The notes below the pieces were generated by a model, which saw nothing but the letters and a program-made list of their open reading frames with translations, was not told the DNA's origin and searched no databases. DNA of 44,501 bases from a virus, in IMG/VR virus record IMGVR_UViG_3300020392_000026, positions 1 to 44,501 of that record. One strand, written 5' to 3'. Made by a program: the position numbers and the translations under genes. This document shows, one piece after another, positions 11,050 to 19,900 of this stretch (its first letter is position 1; every line of letters starts with the position of its first letter).

Positions 11050-12590
11050 TAGAAAGGGGCCTCCGTCTGCTTATCACCAAATTTGGGTGTGCTTACCTCT
11101 ATCTCTGATATTTTGTAGGCCGGTATAGCCCACACTCTTATCTTTCTTCCTTTTATTTTCACTTGACGACTTTCACCGCCCATATCGCGCAGGCGTTGAG
11201 CAATCTTATGTGCTTTGTATTCAAAAAACTTGTTACGTTTTAAAAAGGCTTCAAAGTCTTTTAAGCGAAACACTGTTTCGCCCGTCTCTTCATCATTCCA
11301 CGGACGTTTTAACAGGATCTCTTCTTTGTCATTTGCTGTTTGTAAGTGAACGCAAAACTCTTCAAGATAGTCATAGAACTGACCGCTAATGCTTGCATCT
11401 TCTGAGACCTCTATCACTGCGCTGTCATTGTCACGCATTTCAGACAGTAACGCTCCGATACGGCCTTCCCACACCTGCTTACTTACTGAGCGCGGCATAA
11501 AGTTAAGTTGCTCCATGCAGGCTCTTTGAAAGGTAGGCTGGCTCATCAAACCCTCTGTATCGAGCTCTAAGGGCTCACCATTAACGTCGAGGAACCACAC
11601 TGGGGGTATGGAGTCATATTTACGAAGATTGGCTATGGCGGCCCCTTGTATCGCCGCGCCGATGCCATGCTTACGTGTCTGGCACAGCTCTTTGTTACAG
11701 TGTGCGTTGATGGGGCTGTCCCCACAGCGGTAGGCGTAATCCTTCTTTTCTAGCTGTTTGGCGACTATGTTAACCTCATTCAGAGGTAGCGGCGGTTCAA
11801 AATAGGTCAGATTGTACGTTAAAATCTCTGACTCCCAGCTATCAGGAAAAGCCTTACGCAAGTAAACGCCAATATTAAACAGGCCGTTGTTACGGCCGCC
11901 CTCAGAAATCTTGCTTTTTAACAGATGTTGCAGGCACGGTGGACCGTCTTTCATCACGACGGTTTCGCCCTCATCAGCTATCTGTAATTTTAGTAATTGC
12001 TCAGGAGTCTGCTTATAAGCCTCGTAGAGCGCGATAAACTCTTCCAAGGTAGCTGAGGTGCCATCATCCTTGATTGCGTAGCGTAGACCCCCTTCAGCGT
12101 CGAAATAGGGCAGGTTTAAAAAATTACCTACGTCATCACGGTCCAAACGAAGCTTAACCTGCTTTGGAAAGATCTCACAGCCGCCATAGCCAAGAGCCGC
12201 AGATATCTCTTGCAGTGTAGACTGCATATCTTTGGCTTCTACCCATGTGGTGGTGAATAGAAAGCAGTGTGCACCACCTGATTTGGAGCGGCACACCACA
12301 AGTGGTAGCTTGAGTTTACGGATCTTTTCAACAAGAACTTTGTGGTCCAGCGGATACTGGTCAATATCTATGCAGCCCCATACCGACTTATTGTCTTCGT
12401 TGATTGGGATGATACCAATCCCGCGGCCTTCACCTGACAGATGCCCTTCCCACAGTTCCGTGGTCCGTGGTTCACGCACGATGGCGGCCCGTCCAGAATG
12501 CTTTCCATTGGCCTGCTGTTTCTCAATTTTATATGTGCCATACGCGAGCTTGAGCCCGTCAAATATGGCGGAAAACTTTTCTACAGACAT
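11049..12590 (-). CDS. AEP-type primase / primase-polymerase
   Basis: A 513-residue protein with an archaeo-eukaryotic-primase core. The catalytic Asp pair is in WGCIDIDQYP (D75, D77), motif II is SKSGGAHCF (H108), and a third acidic region is LRLDRDDVGN (about 148-155). A PriCT-like region follows (GGRNNGLFNIGVYLRKAF). Cys219, Cys289, Cys298 and Cys303 form a probable metal site, as in TOTE-type primases. It should make primers for the PolA in this operon. Its Shine-Dalgarno (GGGA) is inside a hairpin described at 12597-12662. Confidence 0.85.
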   Translation of the reverse strand: MSVEKFSAIFDGLKLAYGTYKIEKQQANGKHSGRAAIVREPRTTELWEGHLSGEGRGIGIIPINEDNKSVWGCIDIDQYPLDHKVLVEKIRKLKLPLVVCRSKSGGAHCFLFTTTWVEAKDMQSTLQEISAALGYGGCEIFPKQVKLRLDRDDVGNFLNLPYFDAEGGLRYAIKDDGTSATLEEFIALYEAYKQTPEQLLKLQIADEGETVVMKDGPPCLQHLLKSKISEGGRNNGLFNIGVYLRKAFPDSWESEILTYNLTYFEPPLPLNEVNIVAKQLEKKDYAYRCGDSPINAHCNKELCQTRKHGIGAAIQGAAIANLRKYDSIPPVWFLDVNGEPLELDTEGLMSQPTFQRACMEQLNFMPRSVSKQVWEGRIGALLSEMRDNDSAVIEVSEDASISGQFYDYLEEFCVHLQTANDKEEILLKRPWNDEETGETVFRLKDFEAFLKRNKFFEYKAHKIAQRLRDMGGESRQVKIKGRKIRVWAIPAYKISEIEVSTPKFGDKQTEAPF

Positions 12591-12596
12591 GATAAT

Positions 12597-12662
12597 TCCC
12601 GAAGGCGGGACGGTAAAATAGCTGAGGGATTACCCCAGATGAGCACTCTACTTTACCGCCCC
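12597..12662 (-). promoter_or_regulatory. mRNA leader with mutually exclusive hairpins before the primase
   Basis: Between the SSB-like gene and the primase, a 15-bp stem (12607-12621 with 12648-12662, two G-U pairs) encloses a smaller CTG.GGG/CCC.CAG hairpin. The same strand segment TCCCG (minus 12610-12606) can instead pair with CGGGA (12601-12597), which includes the primase Shine-Dalgarno sequence. The two structures cannot form together, so the leader could switch primase translation on and off. It has no terminator-type T-run. Confidence 0.6.
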
Positions 12663-12668
12663 AACTGT

Positions 12669-13448
12669 TTAGAACGGTGGGTTGGAAGCCTGTGCGTCAG
12701 CCTGTTCGTGCTTAACGTCCACCTCACCTGCGGTGATGCTGGCGGCAAACTCCTTAGCACGGTTATACAGAGCGGCATCCTCGACCGGCCCTATACGACT
12801 GAACTCCCAGCCGGACCATTTACCCTTTGCATTCTCCTCAGTCATTGTCTTGAAATGGTAGACATGACTGAACCGCGGCGGGGTGAACCTTCCGTTCTTA
12901 CCTTCCATCGTCAGCGACGATATCATGCTGTTTAATTTACGAGACTTCTTTAACTGCGTTGATTTCATAGCAATCAAAGCTGTTTCAGCAGAGCCGTCCT
13001 CGTTGAGGACAATAACAAAATGCTGATGCGTCTCTTCTATATATGTTCCGGACCCATCCTGAACATAATCCTTAGAGTCAGTATCTGACCTCTTTGTTTC
13101 CGGCATCTTGTCGCCCGGTTTAAAGATTGCGACCGGTGCACCTGTACCTTCACCGCGAGGTGCCCACTGCAAGAACCGGCGTTGGTAGGCGACAGGCACT
13201 ACTTTAATACCATCTTTCCCTTTGTAGACCTGACCAGTTACAGTGTTGTACAAATCGCCTCTTTGGGCGGTCGGAAGATTATCTAGCTCTGTGCTAAGAG
13301 CTTCCAAGATCTTGATGAACGGCAGGGCAAGGTCGTCCTGACCCATGTTCTCCAGACCCATACCGGCATCGTCTTCAAAGAGAGAAGGGTCAAACTGGAT
13401 AATTTCCGCGCTTGCCTTCTTTTCAATTTCAGTTTTATTTTCAGCCAT
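12669..13448 (-). CDS. SSB-like protein (259 aa)
   Basis: From the ATG at 13448 (AAGGAG 8 nt upstream) the product starts MAENKTEIEKKASAE. An acidic N-terminus is followed by a beta-rich core (GIKVVPVAYQRRFLQWAPRG, HFVIVLNEDGSAETALIA) and basic patches (TQLKKSRKLNSM). It ends in NPPF, and a C-terminal aromatic tip is typical of single-stranded DNA-binding proteins that recruit partners. With its place directly before the primase this suggests a phage SSB, but there is no firm motif. Confidence 0.65.
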   Translation of the reverse strand: MAENKTEIEKKASAEIIQFDPSLFEDDAGMGLENMGQDDLALPFIKILEALSTELDNLPTAQRGDLYNTVTGQVYKGKDGIKVVPVAYQRRFLQWAPRGEGTGAPVAIFKPGDKMPETKRSDTDSKDYVQDGSGTYIEETHQHFVIVLNEDGSAETALIAMKSTQLKKSRKLNSMISSLTMEGKNGRFTPPRFSHVYHFKTMTEENAKGKWSGWEFSRIGPVEDAALYNRAKEFAASITAGEVDVKHEQADAQASNPPF

Positions 13449-13449
13449 C

Positions 13450-14028
13450 TTACTTACTCCTTTTAATGATCGCTTTGAAACCTGTCCACGCTCCGAAGAG
13501 TTCAGTCGGAAATTCGTCACCACTCTCCATCCGTTCTTTAACGAATGCTCTTTGTGTCTGCGGGTGTACATTTTCCTTCTGCTCCGGCGCGTAGCCTTTG
13601 GCTTGGGCTTCTCTTGCAAAGGCCGCGGCCTTCTCGTCTTCGCCCATGCCAAACGTACAGGTAACCGTATTTTTGACGAGGTCTCCATACCCATTCTCCC
13701 TAAGCCACTGAAATGCAGCCTGTTTGTTTTCAACCAATATTGTTGCTCCATACGTCGGCTTTACAGTAACCTCTGAACCATCGTCCAGTTTCATACTGCT
13801 CAAACCGATCTCTTGTAGCATTGTCGGGAGATCTTCGTCCGTCATCTTCAACAAAGCTTTTTTCTCGTCCTTGAGCCGTTGCTCAAGAGCCGCTATCTCA
13901 TCTTCTTTGTTGAGGATTGCTGTACACATACCGCTCACCGTGGTGAGATCTTGCTGGTCCAGCTTTTCGATACTTGAAGCTAAATCACGTTTGGAGTCGG
14001 CTTCCATGTCTTCAAACAAATTATTCAT
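13450..14028 (-). CDS. coiled-coil protein, first gene of the replication operon (192 aa)
   Basis: The ATG at 14028 has AAGGA 7 nt upstream; a TTG extension to 14079 has no support. The N-terminal third is acidic (MNNLFEDMEADSKRDL), followed by a coiled coil (KEDEIAALEQRLKDEKKALL, about residues 42-61). A small beta/alpha domain follows (SMKLDDGSEVTVKPTYGATI, FQWLRENGYGDLV). It is always read with the SSB-like gene (1-nt gap), so a replication or recombination partner role is likely. No family is recognised. Confidence 0.75.
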   Translation of the reverse strand: MNNLFEDMEADSKRDLASSIEKLDQQDLTTVSGMCTAILNKEDEIAALEQRLKDEKKALLKMTDEDLPTMLQEIGLSSMKLDDGSEVTVKPTYGATILVENKQAAFQWLRENGYGDLVKNTVTCTFGMGEDEKAAAFAREAQAKGYAPEQKENVHPQTQRAFVKERMESGDEFPTELFGAWTGFKAIIKRSK

Positions 14029-14072
14029 TCGTTGTTCCTTCTTCGTTGTTGCTAGTGCTATCGCACCTTTAC

Positions 14073-14113
14073 TTGACAATTTTATATATAATCGTATATA
14101 ATCGCTTAGTCAA
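14073..14113. promoter_or_regulatory. interlocked divergent promoters with tandem repeats
   Basis: Plus strand: TTGACA (14073-14078), 18-nt spacer, TATAAT (14097-14102), for the helicase. Minus strand: TTGACT (14108-14113), 17-nt spacer, TATATA (14085-14090), for the replication operon. Each -10 lies within the other's spacer, so polymerase can occupy only one at a time. Two perfect tandem copies of TATATAATCG (14085-14104) fill the shared region and could be an operator. Confidence 0.75.
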
Positions 14114-14123
14114 GGAGAAAAAC

Positions 14124-15572
14124 GTGAAAGACTATAAATTTAAAACGAAGCCGTATGACCACCAGCTAAAAGCTTTGAAAGACTCGTGGTCCGCGAAGTT
14201 CTATGCCTTGTTCATGGAAATGGGAACAGGCAAATCGAAAGTCGCAATAGATACCATTGGTGCGTTGTACAAAGATAAAAAAATAACAGCGGCGTTAATC
14301 GTAGCTCCAAAAGGCGTGTATGACAACTGGGTTAAAGGCGAAATACCTACGCATCTGCCAGACCATATCAATCGCATGGTCGTGCGCTGGACACCATCCA
14401 CATCCAAGAAGTTTCAGGATGAGATGAAGGCTTTGGTGTATGAGCCCTTTGACGGTCTTAAAATATTTGTAATGAACATTGAAGCGTTGTCCACACCGCG
14501 TGGCACCAAAGCCGCTTATATGTTCTTAGTGAAAAACTGCGCGAACATCATGGTGGTGGACGAAAGCACTACCATTAAAAACCGTAAGGCTACGCGCACA
14601 AAGAATGTGATGATGTTGGCTAAGGACGCAAAGTATCGGCGTATCCTAACAGGTTCTCCTGTTACAAAGTCGCCTATGGATTTGTTCAGTCAGTGCCTCT
14701 TCTTGTCAGAAGAAGCACTAGGCTTCAACAGTTACTTTGCTTTTCAAAACCGTTATGCTGTTGTGCAAAAGCGCACTATGGGCAACAGGGCCTTTCAAGA
14801 GATTGTATCTTATCGCAGATTAGATGAGTTGAATGAGAAGTTAGATTACTTTAGTAACCGCATACTAAAAGAAGAATGTCTGGATCTGCCGGACAAGGTG
14901 TACACTAAACGTGAAGTGCCGCTAACACCAGAGCAAGAAAAGCTGTACATCCAGATGAAAAAGTTAGCTCTAGCTCAGTTAGATAATGGCGAGCTGTCCA
15001 CAACAGCTAGTGTGTTGACACAGATTATGCGGTTACAGCAGATATGCTGTGGTCATATTACTGATGATGACGGCAACATTGTTCAGGTGGCTAACAACCG
15101 TTCCAAAGAATTACTTGATATTTGTGATGAAGTTCAGGGAAAAGCAATCATTTGGGCGACCTATACACAGGACATTCAACAGATAGCTTCTGCCCTGCGC
15201 GACCGCTTTGGGCCCGAAGCGGTCGCAACCTATTTTGGTGAAACACACCAAGATGACCGGCAAGATACGGTGTCAAAATTCCAAGACAAGGACAGTGAGC
15301 TACGTTTCTTTGTCGGCCAGCCGCGGACAGGTGGATACGGTATCACACTCACAGCCGCTAACACTGTTATATACTACAGTAACAGCTATGACTTGGAGAT
15401 ACGACTACAATCTGAGGATCGTGCTCATCGCATCAGTCAAAGCAATAAAGTAACATATGTTGATATTGTCACACCAAAAACTATCGACGAAAAGATACTG
15501 AAAGCTTTACGCGGTAAGATTGACTTAGCCGGTCAGGTGCTTGGAGAACAGGCAAGAGATTGGTTGATTTAG
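14124..15572 (+). CDS. SNF2-family (DEAD-like SF2) helicase (482 aa)
   Basis: The only large plus-strand gene. A GTG start at 14124 follows AAGGAGA; the longer frame upstream runs across the promoter and is not used. The product has Q-like KTKPYDHQLKAL, Walker A MEMGTGKSKV (K37), motif II VVDESTTIKN (DEST in place of DEAH), motif III LTGSP, and C-terminal motifs IATYTQ-like AIIWATYTQD, GYGITLTAANTVI and QSEDRAHRISQ. It should remodel protein-DNA complexes or replication forks. It converges on the late operon, with stop codons overlapping by 4 nt. Confidence 0.92.
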   Translation: MKDYKFKTKPYDHQLKALKDSWSAKFYALFMEMGTGKSKVAIDTIGALYKDKKITAALIVAPKGVYDNWVKGEIPTHLPDHINRMVVRWTPSTSKKFQDEMKALVYEPFDGLKIFVMNIEALSTPRGTKAAYMFLVKNCANIMVVDESTTIKNRKATRTKNVMMLAKDAKYRRILTGSPVTKSPMDLFSQCLFLSEEALGFNSYFAFQNRYAVVQKRTMGNRAFQEIVSYRRLDELNEKLDYFSNRILKEECLDLPDKVYTKREVPLTPEQEKLYIQMKKLALAQLDNGELSTTASVLTQIMRLQQICCGHITDDDGNIVQVANNRSKELLDICDEVQGKAIIWATYTQDIQQIASALRDRFGPEAVATYFGETHQDDRQDTVSKFQDKDSELRFFVGQPRTGGYGITLTAANTVIYYSNSYDLEIRLQSEDRAHRISQSNKVTYVDIVTPKTIDEKILKALRGKIDLAGQVLGEQARDWLI

Positions 15573-16495
15573 TTGAATAAGCTACCAAGGCCCACTTGAC
15601 TAGCCATTGTTTTACCCGTGCCTGCAATCTGATCAAGAAAGTTTTTCTGTTTCTGTGTGCTAGATCTGCCACCGGTAGACGCTGAAGTATATGTGTTACC
15701 TCGTCTAGCTAAGTTGCCGCTGTATTTAGTTTGACCGGGCAAAGTTCCAAATACGTTTTGCACGGTGTCCATGAAAGCAACATCTGTAGTTGGAGCTGTT
15801 GTAGCCTGTGGGTTGTTCACGCCTGAAGTAAGTGCATCCATAACCCTGTTTTGGTCTAAGGAGCCAATACCCTGTTGACTAATACTAGAAGTGTTGAAGG
15901 GTATACTAAAGTTTAAACCAACACCTTGATTTGCTGGATCAAAGGTGGGAGTCAGTGTTCCGGGCCCAAAATCAACGCTTAATGGGTTTACGTTTTGCTG
16001 TGTGGAGTGTTTACGTTCGTGGACTGTAGCGGCAGGAGCCGTGTCTATCATATCTGCTATTGATGGCAGAGAAGGAAGACCGGGGGTCTCTGTGGTAAAG
16101 GAAGCTGGATTAAATGTTGTAGGCATTGTAGGCTCACCAATCCCAAGGCCCGGTTGAAAAGTTGTAGGGTCTGGCATTGTTGGTAAGTCTTGCGGAGCAA
16201 TGTTTTGTCTACTGCGTAAAGAATCCTGAGCAGCGCGATTAACCATATCTAAAGTGCGTTGCCTGTTCATCTGCTCAATTACATTGGATGGAGGTCTAGA
16301 GGGTGGGGCGTCAGGAATATTTACTTTTGTTTCATTACTTATTTTGCCGCCTCTAAACTTAGTTCCCTCTGGCTCCGAAGAAGCACCTCCGCCTCCGCCG
16401 CCATCACCACCAAAGCAGTAGAACTTAGCTTCAAACTCATTGAGGTAATCAAAATCTTGGTTTAGGCCATCAGACCAACGCTTCTTACACAGCAC
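15569..16495 (-). CDS. low-complexity structural or hypothetical protein (308 aa)
   Basis: Last gene of the late minus-strand cluster. After a short start (CKKRWSDGLN) there is a Gly run, then a Pro/Thr/Ser-rich unfolded region (PSRPPSNVIEQ, TMPDPTTFQPGLGIGEPT) and a C-terminus FLDQIAGTGKTMASQ. GTGKT resembles a Walker A loop but no P-loop fold surrounds it. It overlaps the HlyC-like gene by 11 nt, and its TAA overlaps the helicase TAG tail to tail. Probably a virion component. Confidence 0.65.
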   Translation of the reverse strand: MLCKKRWSDGLNQDFDYLNEFEAKFYCFGGDGGGGGGASSEPEGTKFRGGKISNETKVNIPDAPPSRPPSNVIEQMNRQRTLDMVNRAAQDSLRSRQNIAPQDLPTMPDPTTFQPGLGIGEPTMPTTFNPASFTTETPGLPSLPSIADMIDTAPAATVHERKHSTQQNVNPLSVDFGPGTLTPTFDPANQGVGLNFSIPFNTSSISQQGIGSLDQNRVMDALTSGVNNPQATTAPTTDVAFMDTVQNVFGTLPGQTKYSGNLARRGNTYTSASTGGRSSTQKQKNFLDQIAGTGKTMASQVGLGSLFN

Positions 16496-16934
16496 AGCAA
16501 TATCTCCTTATCTCAAGTTCAGACTGCACTCCTGTTGCATAGCCCAATCTTTTGCCCATGGCCTGTCGAATAAAGTTTGCACCATCAAACGGATAACTTT
16601 CAAGATACCGCTCAGTCAAAGTTTTTTGAGCAAAACGAGCAACTTTTAAGGCATTGTTATATGGTGCTATAAAATCTATTACATATAGCAGACCACCTCT
16701 TGGCCCGTTGTCCCAGACCTGTGGTGTTAGTTTTAAAGACCCGTCTTTGTATCCTGCCTCTTGCTCTCTATTTAAAAACGTGTAAGAGAAAAGACCCGTG
16801 GGCCGTGTGTCGTCTTTCATCACAAGTAGTCTGTCATTTTTAATCGCAGGCACAATTAGCCGCTCCAGATCGGCAACATACCAGTCACGGTGCATGTCGG
16901 ACTTCAGCATCAGTTCTAGTACGTCATCTATCAT
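16485..16934 (-). CDS. HlyC/RtxC-like lysine acyltransferase
   Basis: A 149-residue protein matching the toxin-activating acyltransferase pattern of HlyC. SDMHRDWYV carries the candidate catalytic His15 followed by VPAI. RPTGLFSYTFLN and EAGYKDGSLKL follow, then W...GPRGGLLYVIDFIAP with the candidate Asp87. HlyC acylates lysines of RTX proteins from acyl-ACP. Here no RTX toxin is visible, so a virion protein, perhaps the giant one encoded next upstream, may be the substrate. It is joined to that gene by a 4-nt overlap. Confidence 0.75.
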   Translation of the reverse strand: MIDDVLELMLKSDMHRDWYVADLERLIVPAIKNDRLLVMKDDTRPTGLFSYTFLNREQEAGYKDGSLKLTPQVWDNGPRGGLLYVIDFIAPYNNALKVARFAQKTLTERYLESYPFDGANFIRQAMGKRLGYATGVQSELEIRRYCCAV

Positions 16935-19900
16935 GTTTGCAGGCTTCCTATCCCACGCACCAGATCCGCATCTTCTGGGAACATGGCCGCGAACCGCGCA
17001 CGGTCAACCGGGCCTGACGGTGCAGGAGGCGGCGGGGGTGCCGACGCAAGGGTGGTTGTGGGTTGTGCCACCGGTTGCGCCGGAACTGGTGCTTGCAGAG
17101 AAGACTGTTGGTTGATCAGCTCGTCTGCACGTTGTTTTACATCATCAGTGCGCTCTTGCGGGGTCTGCGGAACTGTTGACCGCAAAGTTCCCGGTAGCGG
17201 CTGATCGCCTCCGCCTTCTTCTTCGCTAAGTTCTTGAACACCTAGAGGGATGCCTCGTGTTCCAACGGGAACTGGAATGGAGATTCCTATTGTGCCAAGT
17301 TTGTCTAATATAGTGTTTACAATGCCAGCCTTTTCAGCAGGTGATCTTGGTGTACGCAAAGACAAAGCTAATAATTCAGGATCTAACAAGATAGCCTCTA
17401 GGGCATCATATTCTTGCAGAGCCGGGATTTCTTGTGTCAACTGACGTAAGTAACGCGAACCAGCTTCGGCTTCAATTAAACCTGCACCTGAAGCGCGACC
17501 TCCGGGAAGTAAACGACCCACACTTGTGCCAACGCGAGAACCAAGAATACGTGTGTACATATCTAACAAAGCGGGTGTTTCCTCACTAATGATAGCTTTA
17601 GAAACATCTTGTTTTGTCTCTGCTCTAATAATTCTAGCTAACCCTGTTCGCAGACCGTTCATTTCCTGTTCTGACATGATGTTGTTTTTTATCATAATGT
17701 CAGACAAAGTCGGTGTTCCACGAGCCGCGTTTGGAATAGGGTCAAACAACATATCGTAAGCACCCTTAGCGTTGAAATCACCCTGACTAAACTTGCCACC
17801 TTTAGAGAATGCTAAACCAAGAAAAACATGACGAGCACCAGCAAGTGCTTCGTCTACTGGAATAGCCCTTGCAGCCTGTGGCAAACCTCTAGTTGCAGAA
17901 ATATAAGACCGTTTACTTATGTTCCTTAAATTTTCGGCTTTAGAAGAGGCTTTTAGAACTTTTAAAAGACCGTCTAATTCTTTAACAGGCTGATCCGAAC
18001 TTAAAGCTTTTAAAACCGCGTTTTCTGGATTTTCGGCACCTATTAATTTTGAAAAAGCCTTTTGTTCATTTACACGTGTTTGTAAACGCTCAGTTGTTCC
18101 CTTAACGCGTTGTAAGAAAGTAGCTGCGTCTCCCGCTTCGTCCATCATCTGACCCAACTCTGGAAAGATTTCAAAGATCTGCGGGTTTTTAGCACGGAAT
18201 TGTTCCATAAGTTGTTGTTGTGCAACTGCTATGGATTCTGGTTTGCGGACTAAAGAGCGAGCTTCGATCGGGGCCTCAAGATCTTTAAGAGTAAGTTTGA
18301 GCACATCTAATAAAACCTGATCGGTTGAGGTTATAGCACCCTTAACCTCCTCTTCGGTCACCACTTCAAACCCGGTTTGCTTTGCGTATCGTTTTACTTC
18401 GTCTCCTAATTTATGTATTTGATTAATTTTTAACGCAGTAGCGTCTGGTGTTCCGGACATGAGCTTATCCCTAAGCAAAGAATCATCAATGATGTCTTTG
18501 CCTCTACCGTTTTGAGCTAAAATTTCTCCACCAAAAGCTCTTCTCAAAAACTGATTGTAAGCGTAAGAGATATCTCTGGCCGCATCATACGCAGGGTTTC
18601 CTACAGGACCGTTACCTAAATCCTCCAGAACTGCTTCTGCAAGGTTGTTTGCAACGCGTCGTACATTTGGACTTGCCTCACCATCTCTAGCTAAAGCTCG
18701 TGCTTCTGAATACAAAGTAGTAAGGTTACGATTTGTAATTGGTTCTGTTACCACACCGGTTGCTGCTGCGCCCTGTTCTGAGGATAGCTGTGCAACTAGG
18801 GATTCACGTTTTAAACGTATTAAGTTAGCCACGGGGTCGTTTCTGTTTTTCCGACCACCATATCTTTGCTCAAGAACGCCAAGAGCGTTAATGTTTGCCT
18901 CTGTAGGCTCTATATCGCCTATACCGATGTCCCCTGTTCTTGGGTTTTCTAAATCATCGGCATGAGCTCTTAAAAGAGTAGCGTCATCTTGAGAATCTTG
19001 TGCATCTGCTAATAATCTTTTACCTTGCTCACCGCCCGGATCTTGAGCTGCAATATTTCTATAATTTTCAGCTATTTCGTCTGCTGTTTGTGCGGCACTA
19101 CGGACTTCATCCGCGTTGTTCATGTTTAACCCACCACGACCTCTTTCAGAGGCGGTTAACCTCGTTTGGTATTGGTTGCGAGCATTTTGTGAAACACTGC
19201 CACTAATCTCATCTACACGAGAAGGAACGGGCCCTGTCAGCCCCGCCTCATTTAAAATACGTATGAAGCTGTTACGCGGAGCGGTTCCTAAAGCATATTC
19301 AAAAGTTTCATTAAATTTATCTACCGCTGGTAGTGTGGAAGAACCCAATGTATCTGTCGCGTCTAAACCAAGTTGTTTTTTTAAATTAACAACTTGTTCA
19401 TTAAGTCTTCTCAACGCGGGGTTAGCCATCACAGTGTTTTTACCTAGATCGTCTAACTCTCCAACCGTGGCGTCAAATTCTTCAATAAAGTTAGGAACGG
19501 CGTTCTCAACAAACTCACCGGTCTCTTCGTCTTTACGGTAGAACTTTGTAAAAGGTTGATTTGGATTAATTTTATCCCAAGCACTTGATTCTAATTTACG
19601 AAACAACCCTTGTTGGGTTTTAATAACATTGTTTAAACGCTGACCTAAAATTCGGCTGGCCTCAGCTCCGCCCTCTGGATATATCCTCTCTACTGCCGTA
19701 ATGGTTTGGTTGATAGCCTTTTCCATCCGCATATTAATGAGCATAGCGATACGGTCCTGCATCATCTGTCCTGCAAGACGTACAAGTTCTGGATCACCAG
19801 TTCCGCGAAGCGCGAACATTGTGCCGCGCTGCATTTCCATACTTTTTAGAAAATTAAGATCACGATCAGTGCCCAGCGTTGGGCCACCGCGGTCAAGAAC

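Noticed and set aside
12441-12935. Plus-strand ORF of 164 aa opposite the primase start and SSB-like end
   Set aside because: It spans two well-supported minus-strand genes and their structured leader and lacks a ribosome binding site.
13974-14123. Longer start for the plus-strand helicase
   Set aside because: The extension crosses the divergent promoters and lacks a ribosome binding site; the GTG at 14124 has AAGGAGA at proper spacing.
15569-16495. GTGKT in the low-complexity protein as a Walker A motif
   Set aside because: It lacks the surrounding P-loop fold and is close to the C-terminus.
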